From assembly GCA_964576715.1 (NCBI GenBank), contig CAZNWE010000004.1, positions 26,138-90,137 on the forward strand: a stretch of DNA of 64,000 nt, in the 5' to 3' direction. Source of the DNA: SLRI01 sp964576715 (GTDB taxonomy: Bacteria > Pseudomonadota > Alphaproteobacteria > Geminicoccales > Geminicoccaceae). Under the pieces are notes generated by a model, which saw nothing but the letters and a program-made list of their open reading frames with translations, had not been told where the DNA came from and searched no databases. Position numbers and translations under genes: made by a program. Below are positions 1-8,606 of this stretch, one piece after another; position 1 is the first letter of the stretch; every line of letters starts with the position of its first letter.

Positions 1-1776
1 GTTCTCCACCTCGCGGACGATCTGCTCCCGGGTCCATTTGCGATAGCTCGCGGTCGGAATGTCGAGCAGCGCGTCGACATAGGCCCGTCGGCCGCCCTTG
101 CGCAACGCCGTCTGCACCGCGAAGACGTCGATCTTGTGATAATGCAGCGCGTGCAGCGTCGCCGCCGTCGGGCTCGGGACCCAGGCACAATTGGCCCCGG
201 CCTTCGGATGCTCGATCTTGGCCTCCAGCATCGCCGCCATCCGGTCCGGCATCGCCCACATCCCCTTGCCGATCTGCGCCTTGCCCGAGAGGCCGCACTC
301 GAGGCCGATATCGACGTTCTGGTTCTCGTATGCCGTGATCCAGGCCTTGCGTCGGATGAAGTCCTTGCGGCTGAACGGGTCCGCCTCCATCGAGGTGTGG
401 ATCTCGTCGCCGGTCCGATCGAGAAAGCCGGTATTGATGAAGGCACAGCGGTGGGTCGCCGCCCGGATGCATTCCTTGAGATTGACGCTGGTTCGCCGCT
501 CCTCGTCCATGATCCCGAGCTTCACCGTGTGGCGGGGGAGACCGAGCACCGCCTCGACCCGGGTCAGCGTCTCGTCCGCGAACGCCACCTCCTCCGGCCC
601 GTGCATCTTGGGCTTGACGACGTAGACCGAGCCGGTGACCGAGTTGCGCGACCCTTCGGTCTTTTGCAGGTCGTGCATGGCGATAAGCACGGTGATCATC
701 GCATCCATCAGCCCCTCGAACACCTCGTTCCCGTAGCGGTCGAGAATGGCCGGGTTGGTCATCAGATGGCCGACGTTTCGTACCAGCATCAAGGCCCGCC
801 CCTTGACCCTGACCTCGCTGCCATCCCGGGCGAAGAACACCTTGTCCGGGGCGAGGCTGCGGGTCAGCGGTTTGCCGCTCTTCTCGAACGTCGCCTGCAG
901 CTGCCCACGCATCAGCCCGAGCCAGTTGCGATAGGCTTCGACCTTCTCCTGGGCATCGACGCAGGCGACCGAATCCTCGAAATCCATGATCGCGGTCACG
1001 GCACTCTCGAGCCGCAGGTCGGCGAGGCCGCACTGGTCACGCGCCCCGATCGGGTGGGTGCGGTCGAAAACGAGCTCGACATGCAGGCCGTTATTACGGA
1101 GCAGCACCGCATCCGGGGCGCGCGGATGGCCGCGATAGCCGATGAACTTCTCGGGCTCCAGGAGCGGCAGCTCGTCGACCAAGAGCCCCTCGCGCCGCAC
1201 GTGGTAGCGTCTGGCATCGGCGTGGCTGGTCCCGGACAAGGGGAAAGCCTCGTCCAGAAACACCCGAGACCTCGCGACTACCCGGGCCCCCCGCCCCCGG
1301 TCATATCCACCCGAGGGCGGCGGGCCGCCCATCGCATCGGTGCCGTAGAGCCCGTCATAGAGGCTACCCCATCGCGCATTGGCGGCGTTCAGGGCATAGC
1401 GCGCATTGGTGATCGGCACGACCAGCTGCGGCCCCGGCACGGTCGCGATTTCGGGATCGACATCGGCCGTCTGGATGGTGAAGGCCGCGCCCTCGGGCAC
1501 GAGATAGCCGATCTCCGCCAAGAACGCCTTGTAGGCCTCATGATCGTGCGGCTTACCGCGCCGCTCGATGTGCCAGGCGTCGATCTGTGCCTGAAGCGTT
1601 CCTCGCTGCCGCAGCAGCTCGGCATTCCTGGGCCCGAACGCATGTACGAGGTCCGAAAACCCGCGCCAGAAAGCCTGCGGTTCGACCCCTGTCCCCGGCA
1701 ACGCTTCCCCCTCGAGAAACGCCGCGAGCCCGGCCGCCACCCGCAGTTCGTCGCGAACCACCATCGATCGATCCAT
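1..1776 (-). CDS. glcB: malate synthase G, C-terminal end outside window
   Basis: Condenses glyoxylate with acetyl-CoA to give malate in the glyoxylate/glycolate pathway; cytosolic. The frame reads uninterrupted from ATG at 1776 to base 1, giving 592 residues of a family that is usually about 720 long, so roughly the last 130 residues lie beyond the left edge. The family's acid-rich segment GIMDEERRTSVNL is near residue 420, where the E. coli enzyme has the Mg-binding glutamate, and it is followed by FINTGFLDRTGDEIHTSME and then GKGMWAMPDRM. The start is supported by a purine-rich GGGGGGAAG just upstream. The catalytic aspartate near the C-terminus cannot be checked here. No gene is coupled upstream. 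Confidence 0.96.
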   Translation of the reverse strand, partial: MDRSMVVRDELRVAAGLAAFLEGEALPGTGVEPQAFWRGFSDLVHAFGPRNAELLRQRGTLQAQIDAWHIERRGKPHDHEAYKAFLAEIGYLVPEGAAFTIQTADVDPEIATVPGPQLVVPITNARYALNAANARWGSLYDGLYGTDAMGGPPPSGGYDRGRGARVVARSRVFLDEAFPLSGTSHADARRYHVRREGLLVDELPLLEPEKFIGYRGHPRAPDAVLLRNNGLHVELVFDRTHPIGARDQCGLADLRLESAVTAIMDFEDSVACVDAQEKVEAYRNWLGLMRGQLQATFEKSGKPLTRSLAPDKVFFARDGSEVRVKGRALMLVRNVGHLMTNPAILDRYGNEVFEGLMDAMITVLIAMHDLQKTEGSRNSVTGSVYVVKPKMHGPEEVAFADETLTRVEAVLGLPRHTVKLGIMDEERRTSVNLKECIRAATHRCAFINTGFLDRTGDEIHTSMEADPFSRKDFIRRKAWITAYENQNVDIGLECGLSGKAQIGKGMWAMPDRMAAMLEAKIEHPKAGANCAWVPSPTAATLHALHYHKIDVFAVQTALRKGGRRAYVDALLDIPTASYRKWTREQIVREVEN

Positions 1777-2379
1777 GCTTCCCCCCAATCCTCGCCGGCC
1801 GGCCCGAACAAGCGCGCACCCGCCCGTCTGTTTTACCGTAGCGAGCCCGCCGTGGCGACCCGGGGACAGGTGGAGGCCAGTCCATGCCGCGTAACCGGCC
1901 TTGCCGAACCGCCATCGGAGGTGCCGGTCCAGCGGGTGACGGTGCATGGCTCGTCAGCAACGACTGATGGCAGCGTCGCCCAGCGTATCATGTTCACGTC
2001 GGCGATCTGGCCGAAATGGACCTGCCGGACCTCTGGCCGGGGCGCGATGCCGATTCCCTGTTGGCGCAAAGAGGCGATCGGCGACTTTCAGGAGGCTTTT
2101 GGCGATCGCCCGGCTGGTGCAGGAATGCCGGCGAAATACGATCGCGGGCAAGATCGCCTCGAGATCGGCTTTGATAGGATGACAGCTCTCAGCGATCAGC
2201 CTTCGCCAGTGAGCGTCAACGCTCGTCCCTGGTGCCAACAACCGACAGCACGGGCGAAATCATCTTGCTTCAGCCAACATCATCGGTGCCGCTCAAGGTC
2301 CGCCGGAGCCCGAGCAGGCCAGCCAATGCTCGAGATCGGGTTGACGATACGGTAGAGATCGGACCAGCAGAGCGCCGGC
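1777..2379. other. 603-base stretch with no gene recognised
   Basis: This stretch lies upstream of glcB and downstream of the nicotinate phosphoribosyltransferase gene. Several open frames of 60-95 codons exist on both strands, but none has a recognisable domain, a good ribosome binding site or convincing composition. The glcB promoter should lie at its left end. I see no RNA gene or strong hairpin. Confidence 0.5.
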
Positions 2380-3501
2380 CTAGGCGTTCGGGAAGAGGAA
2401 CTCGCGGCCGACCTTGACCCGATTCTCCCCGTCATAGCTGACAACATCGGCGGTGGCGTAGGTTTCACTCCAGCTCTCGGGCAGGTAGGAACCCGTGCCG
2501 ATGACATCGATCGGTGCCTTCACGCTGGCCATGAGCTTGCATTTCGACGGGTTGAAGCCGGAGCTGGCGATCAGCTTGACCTCGTTGAAGCCGGCCTCGT
2601 CGAGCTTCTCGCGCAGGTGGAAGATGGCGGCGGCGGTGACGCCGGTTCCGGTCAGCCAGCGCAACTCGTCGTGGGTCCGGTAGGTGCGGATCGCCTCTGG
2701 CACATGGCGATCGAGGATGGCGTACGACCTTGCCGTATCGAGCCCTTCGACGAAGCGGCCGCCATGCGTGTCGAGTCGCACGCCGAGCCGGCCGGCAGCA
2801 GCGAGTTCGGGGAAGGCTGCGCAGACGGCCAAGGCATCGGTGACCTCCCGACCGAAATAGTCGACCAGCACGTAGAGCGGGTCGTCCGGAAAGGTCGTGT
2901 GGTACATCCTGGCCGCCTCGACCGTCGAGTTGGCGTAGCCGATCAGCGCATGCGGCATGGTGCCGAAGCCGTGCGCCTGGCCGAAAAAATGCGCGGTGGC
3001 GTCGGTGGCGTTGCCAATGAACCCTTTGGCGGCGCTCTCCCGTCGGGCCCGGGCTGAGCCCACGGAGGCGGCATAGGCCATCATCTCGGCCATCTCGGCA
3101 CCGGCGCAGTGCCGGGCATCCATAGCGAGGAAGCCGACATAAGGGAGGTCGGTGCACATGGTGTAGGCGTTGAAGGCCGCAACGCAAGCCGGCCCAAGCT
3201 TCTGTAGGAACATCGTCTCCAGGTCGACCAGGTGGCGGAACGAGCCCTTCAGGTAGAGCATCGGCTCGCCGGCTCCCACCCAGCCGCCTTCGGGAAAGCG
3301 CTGGTCGATCTCGATCGCCGCGCCCCGCTCGGCCGCAACCGCCGCGAGCCAGTCTACGGCGAGCCGCGGCGTGCAGAGCACCGGCCGTCGCATGAACACG
3401 GCGTAGGTGACCATGGCGTCACCGAAGCGTTCGATAATCGCCCGCGTCTTGTCGAAGTATTTGTCGGTGAAGCGGGCGACGTCACTGTTGCTGGGGGTCA
3501 C
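2380..3501 (-). CDS. pncB: nicotinate phosphoribosyltransferase
   Basis: Converts nicotinate and PRPP to nicotinate mononucleotide in NAD salvage; cytosolic. The 373-residue protein begins with the family's FTDKYFDKTRAI-type segment (residues 11-22). It has a phosphate-binding-type FGTMPHALIGY segment in the middle and ends with SSGFNPSKCKL and a DVIGTGSYLP segment typical of the NAPRTase/quinolinate phosphoribosyltransferase barrel. It starts with GTG one base after the stop of the class II DAHP synthase gene (TGA-C-GTG), so translation is probably coupled. The protein is somewhat short for bacterial PncB (about 400-430), as in the shorter subgroup. The next methionine is near residue 30 and would remove conserved sequence, so GTG is preferred. 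Confidence 0.87.
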   Translation of the reverse strand: MTPSNSDVARFTDKYFDKTRAIIERFGDAMVTYAVFMRRPVLCTPRLAVDWLAAVAAERGAAIEIDQRFPEGGWVGAGEPMLYLKGSFRHLVDLETMFLQKLGPACVAAFNAYTMCTDLPYVGFLAMDARHCAGAEMAEMMAYAASVGSARARRESAAKGFIGNATDATAHFFGQAHGFGTMPHALIGYANSTVEAARMYHTTFPDDPLYVLVDYFGREVTDALAVCAAFPELAAAGRLGVRLDTHGGRFVEGLDTARSYAILDRHVPEAIRTYRTHDELRWLTGTGVTAAAIFHLREKLDEAGFNEVKLIASSGFNPSKCKLMASVKAPIDVIGTGSYLPESWSETYATADVVSYDGENRVKVGREFLFPNA

Positions 3502-3502
3502 G

Positions 3503-4873
3503 TCAGGATGCTTTGCTCAGGGCCTGTCGTTCCTGCTTCAATGCCGCGGCCATCAGGAAGGCGAGCTCGAGGCTCTGCTGGGCGTTTAGCCTGGGGTCGC
3601 AATAGGTGTGGTAGCGATCCTGGAGCACGGCATCGGTGATCGCCTGCGCCCCGCCGGTGCACTCGGTGACGTCCTGGCCGGTCATCTCGAGATGGATACC
3701 GCCTGCATGGGTCCCCTCTGCCCGATGAACCGCGAAGAAGCTCCTGACCTCGGCGAGGATGCGATCGAACGGCCTCGTCTTGTAGCCGGTCGACGACTTG
3801 ACCGTGTTGCCGTGCATCGGATCACAGGCCCAGACGACGTGCCGGCCCTCGCGCTTGAGCGCCCTGACGAGGGGTGGCAGGTGGCGCTCGACCAGCTCGT
3901 GCCCCATGCGCGCGATCACGGTGAGCCGGCCTGGCCGGTTCTCCGGATTGAGCACGTCGCACAAGCGCAAGAGGTCACTCTCCGGCATTGTCGGGCCGGC
4001 CTTTAGCCCCAACGGATTGGCGATGCCTCGGCAATACTCGACATGCGCCCCATCGAGCTGGCGGGTGCGGTCGCCGATCCAGAGCAGATGTGCTGAGGTA
4101 TCGTACCATCGTCCGGAGGTCGAATCGATCCGGGTCAACGCCTCCTCGAAACCGAGCAGCAACGCTTCGTGGCTGGTGTAGAGGTTGGTCCGGGTGATTT
4201 CGGGCGTGGTCAGGTCGGTGACCCCGCAGGCACGCATGAAACGCAAGGCCTCAGTGATCTGGTCGGCGAACGCGCGATAGCGATCGGCCTCTGGCGAGTG
4301 GTCGAGAAAGCCGAGCGTCCATTCGTGCACCCGGGTCAGCGCCGCATAGCCCCCTTGGGTGAAGGCGCGAAGCAGGTTGAGCGTGGCAGCGGCCTGGCTG
4401 TAGGCTTGCAGCTGGCGTGCAGGGTCGGGTACCCGATCCTTCGCCACGAAGTCGAGCCCGTTGACGATGTCGCCGCGATAGGCGGGCAGCTCGACCTCGC
4501 CAACCCGCTCCATCGGCGCCGAGCGCGGCTTGGCGAACTGGCCCGCGAGCCGCCCCACCTTGACCACGCTCATCCCGCCGCCATACGTGAGGACTACGGC
4601 CATTTGCAGCAGGACGCGGAGCGTGTCGCGGATCTTGTCGGCATTGAAATCGGCGAAAGACTCGGCGCAATCGCCGCCCTGCAGCAGAAACGCCTCGCCC
4701 CCGGCGACCCTGGCGAGCTCTTCTTGCAGACGCCGCGCCTCGCCGGCGAAAACCAGGGGCGGGTAGCCGGACAGTGTCCGCTCGACCGCGGCGAGGCGGT
4801 CAACGTCCGGGTAGTCGGGCATCTGATGGCGCGTCATTCGCCGCCAGGATTGCGGTGTCCAGTTCTGGGTCAT
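3503..4873 (-). CDS. class II (plant-type) DAHP synthase
   Basis: Catalyses the first step of the shikimate pathway, condensing phosphoenolpyruvate and erythrose 4-phosphate to DAHP. The protein has 456 residues, normal for class II. Metal ligands expected in the family are visible: Cys69 in LLQGGDCAES, a histidine in CDPMHGNTVKSS, a glutamate in GGIHLEMTGQDVTE and an aspartate in TYCDPRLNAQQS. The arginine-bearing AKPRSAPME motif is present. The frame stays open far upstream, but that part lies antisense to nothing useful and overlaps the glutathione reductase gene; the ATG at 4873, reading MTQNWTPQSWRRM, fits the family start. It sits between gor (23 bases upstream) and the NAPRTase gene (1 base downstream), so the three are probably cotranscribed. 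Confidence 0.94.
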   Translation of the reverse strand: MTQNWTPQSWRRMTRHQMPDYPDVDRLAAVERTLSGYPPLVFAGEARRLQEELARVAGGEAFLLQGGDCAESFADFNADKIRDTLRVLLQMAVVLTYGGGMSVVKVGRLAGQFAKPRSAPMERVGEVELPAYRGDIVNGLDFVAKDRVPDPARQLQAYSQAAATLNLLRAFTQGGYAALTRVHEWTLGFLDHSPEADRYRAFADQITEALRFMRACGVTDLTTPEITRTNLYTSHEALLLGFEEALTRIDSTSGRWYDTSAHLLWIGDRTRQLDGAHVEYCRGIANPLGLKAGPTMPESDLLRLCDVLNPENRPGRLTVIARMGHELVERHLPPLVRALKREGRHVVWACDPMHGNTVKSSTGYKTRPFDRILAEVRSFFAVHRAEGTHAGGIHLEMTGQDVTECTGGAQAITDAVLQDRYHTYCDPRLNAQQSLELAFLMAAALKQERQALSKAS

Positions 4874-4896
4874 GCCCGTTGGTTCCTCGTCGACCG

Positions 4897-6294
4897 TCAG
4901 CGTTCGGCCGGCTGATAAAGCGTGACGAATTCCTCCGCGGCCGACGGGTGCACGCCGACCGTTGCGTCGAATTGCGCCTTCGTGGCCCCCGCCGTCAAGG
5001 CAATGGCGAGGCCCTGAATGATCTCCGCTGCATCGTCGCCGACCATCGCACAGCCGAGGACCCGATCGGTTTCGGCATCGACGACGACCTTCATGTAGGT
5101 GCGATTCTCGTCGCCGGTGAGCGTGTAGAGCATCGGCCGAAAGCGCGTCTCGAAGACTTGCACCTGGTGGCCGCGACGGCGCGCCGCCGCCTCGGAGAAG
5201 CCCACCGATGCCGCCTGAGGCAAGCCGAAAATGGCGGTCGGGATGCTGGTGTAGGCGAGCTCGTGCGGGTTGTCGTTGAACAGCGTCTCGGCGATGACCC
5301 GTCCTTCGGCAATGGCGACGGGCGTGAGGTCGTGCTGGCCGGAATCCAGTCCGGCACCGGTATGGTCGCTGCAGTCGCCGACCGCAAAAAGACCCTCGAC
5401 ATTGGTCTGGTAGGTCTTGTCGACGTGCACGGCACCGCTCGGGTCCATCGCCACACCGAGCTCGGCGAGGCCGAGCCAACTGGTGTTCGGCAACGGCGGC
5501 CGACCCGTGGCGTAGACTATCCGGTCCGCCGCGATCGACCCGCTCGAGGTGTCGAGGCGATAGCCGTCATCGGTCTTCTCGATGCCACTCACGGTAGTGT
5601 TTCTAACGAGTTCCAGGCCATGTCGCACGAGTTCGGCGGTCATGTGCTTGCGAAGGTCCTCGTCGAAGCCCCGAAGCGGCATGTCGGCGCGCAGGATGAT
5701 CCGGGTGTCGACGCCCAACGCACTCATGATGCTCGCGAGTTCGACGCCGATATAGCCTGCTCCGACCACGGCTAGGCGCTTTGGCATCGGGTAGACGTCC
5801 TCGAGAATCTCGTCCGAGGTCACTGTGTGGTCGATGCCGAGGATTGCCGGCCTGGCTGGCCGGGCCCCCACCGCCACCAGCACGCGATCGGCCGTCACCG
5901 TCTCGCCCGCGACCTCGACTTGAAAATGTCCATGTTCGCGACCGGTGATGAGCGCGCGGCCGGCATGGACGGTGACCCCGGTCTGCTCGAGCATTCCGGC
6001 ATAGATGCCATTGAGCCGCTGGATTTCCCGGTTGCGCGCGTCGAGCAATCCCCGAAAGTCGAGCGTCGGCGAACTCGCCAACTGCCAGCCATAGCTCTTC
6101 GCCTGCCGAAAGGCTTCGGCGAAATGGGCACCATAGTGCATCAGCTTCTTCGGCACGCAGCCGCGGATGACGCAGGTGCCGCCTAGCCTACTGGCCTCGG
6201 CCAGCCCGACCTTGGCACCATAGCCGGCCGAGCGACGGGCACAGGCCACGCCACCCGAGCCGCCACCGATCACAAACAGGTCGTAATGGGTCAT
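4897..6294 (-). CDS. gor: glutathione-disulfide reductase
   Basis: FAD- and NADPH-dependent reductase that regenerates glutathione from its disulfide in the cytosol. The 465-residue protein has an N-terminal FAD-binding GGGSGGVACAR, the redox disulfide Cys41-Cys46 in GGTCVIRGCVPKK, a second nucleotide-binding GAGYIGVELA, the FAD segment FAVGDC and the C-terminal active-site GVHPSAAEE. The sequence can be extended to a GTG at 6330, but the ATG at 6294 gives the usual MTHYDLFVIGGG start. It leads the gor / DAHP synthase / NAPRTase cluster. Glutathione peroxidase and glyoxalase I elsewhere in the window would use or depend on its product. Confidence 0.95.
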   Translation of the reverse strand: MTHYDLFVIGGGSGGVACARRSAGYGAKVGLAEASRLGGTCVIRGCVPKKLMHYGAHFAEAFRQAKSYGWQLASSPTLDFRGLLDARNREIQRLNGIYAGMLEQTGVTVHAGRALITGREHGHFQVEVAGETVTADRVLVAVGARPARPAILGIDHTVTSDEILEDVYPMPKRLAVVGAGYIGVELASIMSALGVDTRIILRADMPLRGFDEDLRKHMTAELVRHGLELVRNTTVSGIEKTDDGYRLDTSSGSIAADRIVYATGRPPLPNTSWLGLAELGVAMDPSGAVHVDKTYQTNVEGLFAVGDCSDHTGAGLDSGQHDLTPVAIAEGRVIAETLFNDNPHELAYTSIPTAIFGLPQAASVGFSEAAARRRGHQVQVFETRFRPMLYTLTGDENRTYMKVVVDAETDRVLGCAMVGDDAAEIIQGLAIALTAGATKAQFDATVGVHPSAAEEFVTLYQPAER

Positions 6295-6447
6295 GCCCCG
6301 CCATCTTCGTTCACCAGGAGATCTTGGCACCTAGCGCGTTCGGTCGGTGCTGTCACGTCGGCGGGTGGTCACGGCTCAGTTTCGAGACGGTCCCGACAAG
6401 CGCCGGCGCTCGAAAAGGCTTGACGCTCGCAATTTGCGAGCGAACGC

Positions 6448-7529
6448 GTGTCGATCCTTGCGTCACCAGACCGGAAGTTGACGCTGGCGTGCGCGCTGAA
6501 TAGAGAGGCGCGTGCCAAGTCGGAAAAACACCGGAATTTGACCAACGCGTCCGAACTCATGCTGTCGCTGTCGCAAGGCCTGAGGCGGCTGGCCTTGTCG
6601 AACAAAACCACCCTTCACGTCGCCACCGGCGCCGTCAATCTTGCCTATTTCGGGCACCGCAAGCTCGGTCTCGCTCGGGTTGGCAGCGGTGCGGCCGTGG
6701 TCGACGGCGCCGACGACGAGGCAACGCGCGGCTATCGCCGATACCTCACCGAGTACGGGGAGATCGGCGGCTCGTTCTGGCCGGGAGCCATTGCGACCTA
6801 AGATGTGCTCCTGCGCTTTCAGTCCGGCGAAGGCGTCACCGGCCATCTGTTCGGGATCGGCGTGCTCAAAGTAAATCGGCGGCGATGCTGGCGCTGCATG
6901 CGCGGCCCGACGAGAGTCTCGCTCTGGTGGATTTGGCGCTGCGTCGCGAGGCGATAGACGTCGTCGAGTCCCTGCATCCGGCGCCCAACATCTACTTTCG
7001 AACGGTGTCACAAGAGATCTTGGCCGATCAGCGACTTGATGGTCTGCGTGGCGCCTGTCGTTGGGTGCACATTGACGGCGAGCACAGCGGCCCTGCCGTC
7101 GAGAACGACCTCGATCTTGCGGCCAGCCTGTTGGCGCCACGAGGCGTCATCTGTCTCGATGACTTCTTCACCCCTGCCTATCCGCAGATCACGCGAGCAA
7201 CCTTCGATTGGCTGCACCGTCAGGGCGGCTCCTTCGCGCTTTTCCTGCTCGGCTATAACAAGTGTTACCTGTCTCGTGCCGACGACACGGCTGCCTATCT
7301 CAGTTTCGCCAAGGAGCGGATGTTGGTCGAACTCGAGCGCCGCGACTTCGCCGAGGTGACCATCTGGAAGGCCGCCGATCCCGCCGATATGAACGGCTTC
7401 GGGGTCACGCCACGTTTTCGCGGACAACGGTACAAAGGCCCCGACTGGGCGCCGGACCGGATCGCCATCTCAAGGCAAGTGCTGCCGACCCGGTACTGGG
7501 AAGGAGCATGCCGCGAGTCAGGCGTATAG
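6448..7529 (+). pseudogene. SAM-dependent methyltransferase broken by stop and frameshift
   Basis: Two frames together resemble one class I methyltransferase. In the first frame (6448 onward) a GYRRYLTEYGEIGGSFWPGA segment runs into TAA at 6799-6801. The same frame continues after the stop as DVLLRFQSGEGVTGHLFGIG, the approach to the SAM-binding loop. At about 6868-6873 the reading must shift by one base to continue as KSAAMLALHARPDESLALVD and then WVHIDGEHSG and GVICLDDFF to 7529. Restoring a single G in CTCAAAGTAAA would give LKGKS, the expected glycine loop. One substitution plus one indel therefore explain the whole pattern. Where the gene originally began is uncertain; similarity is only convincing from about 6728. 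A sequencing error could explain one lesion but hardly both. Confidence 0.72.
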
Positions 7530-7602
7530 CAGGGCTCGCCAAGGTCAGCCGGCTAGCGGTCATCGATTCACTTGGCGAATCTGTGGCGCGAGTCAGGCTG
7601 CC

Positions 7603-7770
7603 TCAGTTCGCCGCCAGTAGCCCCTCGACCGCGGGTGTGGCGGGGCGGTGCTGGGCGATGGCTTGCCAGCCCCGGCCCTCGTCGGCGCCGCCGAACACTG
7701 TCCCGCTCGTGTTGCCGAAATAGACGCCGGCTGGGTCGAACCGGTCGGTCGCCAGGGCCATGTGCAGCAC
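7603..7770 (-). pseudogene. 3' fragment of a BNR/Asp-box repeat gene
   Basis: On the minus strand this segment encodes about 55 residues ending in a stop, matching the C-terminus of the intact BNR-repeat protein encoded at 8607-9686. Shared stretches include ATDRFDPAGVY against ATDRLDPAGVY and the Asp-box block ADEGRGWQAIAQH against ADEGRSWQAIAQH. Upstream of position 7770 the similarity stops abruptly, next to the sulfotransferase stop codon at 7800. There is no start codon of its own. It looks like the surviving tail of a duplicated copy, with the sulfotransferase gene inserted between the two copies or replacing the rest. Confidence 0.75.
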
Positions 7771-7799
7771 GGACGGGCTGCTACGCCTCGCCCTCCGGC

Positions 7800-8438
7800 T
7801 CAGTGGTCCGCCGGCTCACCGCCAAAATGCGCCCAGAACTCGTCGCGCGCATGGCTGCGCGGGAACGGGCCTTCGGGGACCGGGACCTCGAGGAACCGGC
7901 AGAGCGGTTCCCAGCCATCGGCCGGCGTGAAGATCAGCAGGCGATCCGCAGAGATCGTAGCGCGCACCTTCTCGTTGTTGCGCCGATAGGCGGCGATGGC
8001 CGATTCGCGCTCGATGCGCGGGCCGAAGGTGTCATTGATGAGCCAGCGGTCGATGAGGTCGAAGAGGTCGGCGATGGGCGGCGGCATGGCCAAGGACGTG
8101 CGAATGTTGAAGACCTTGCCGATCGTCCCGGCGAAGCTGTTCCACCAGTCCTCCTCGGGGCGCTCGTTGTGCAGCACCTTGGCCTCGGGAAAGGCGGTCA
8201 TGGTCTGCTCCCAGACGGCGGCACCGGGCCAATCGACCTGTGCCGTGTAGCCGTCGAAAACCGCCTGCCAATCGACCGGCCCGCCTTCGGCGACGGCCTG
8301 CCAATGCGCCGGTTGCGCCGGATTGCTCATCACCTCGGTCATGTGATGGCAGGGGCCGAAGCCCAGCTGCTCGAGTGCCTGCTTGGTCGACATCGTGCCG
8401 GTCCGACCAAAGCCGGACCCGATAACCTTCAACGCCAT
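7800..8438 (-). CDS. sulfotransferase-family P-loop protein
   Basis: The 212-residue protein starts with KVIGSGFGRTGTMSTKQAL, the 5'-phosphosulfate-binding P-loop of the Sulfotransfer_4 family, followed by FGPCHHM, a segment typical of these small cytosolic proteins. WPGAAVWEQTM, the YPEAKVL-like FPEAKVLHNERPEEDWW and an end resembling VPEGPFPRSHA also fit. Such proteins are widespread and their acceptor is usually unknown, so the substrate is not assigned. It lies alone between the BNR fragment and the intact BNR gene on the same strand, 168 bases downstream of the latter. Confidence 0.8.
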   Translation of the reverse strand: MALKVIGSGFGRTGTMSTKQALEQLGFGPCHHMTEVMSNPAQPAHWQAVAEGGPVDWQAVFDGYTAQVDWPGAAVWEQTMTAFPEAKVLHNERPEEDWWNSFAGTIGKVFNIRTSLAMPPPIADLFDLIDRWLINDTFGPRIERESAIAAYRRNNEKVRATISADRLLIFTPADGWEPLCRFLEVPVPEGPFPRSHARDEFWAHFGGEPADH

Positions 8439-8606
8439 GGCGACAATCCCTTCGCGAGCTTCACCGCGCTATCACGCCGGCGCGAACCAACCGAGAGGCA
8501 GGCGGCTACTTGATCGGACCCGAAAGTGTCCGGCTCCCGGCATCATTGGAAAAGTATCCGCGCCAATTGCCGTTGTTGTCAACGCGCCGGCCGATCCAGG
8601 GTAGCA

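Noticed and set aside
136..2355. A 739-codon open frame on the plus strand
   Set aside because: It runs antiparallel to the clearly conserved malate synthase G and its protein is low-complexity Arg/Pro/Asp-rich without any domain; GC-rich codon bias opens such frames opposite real genes.
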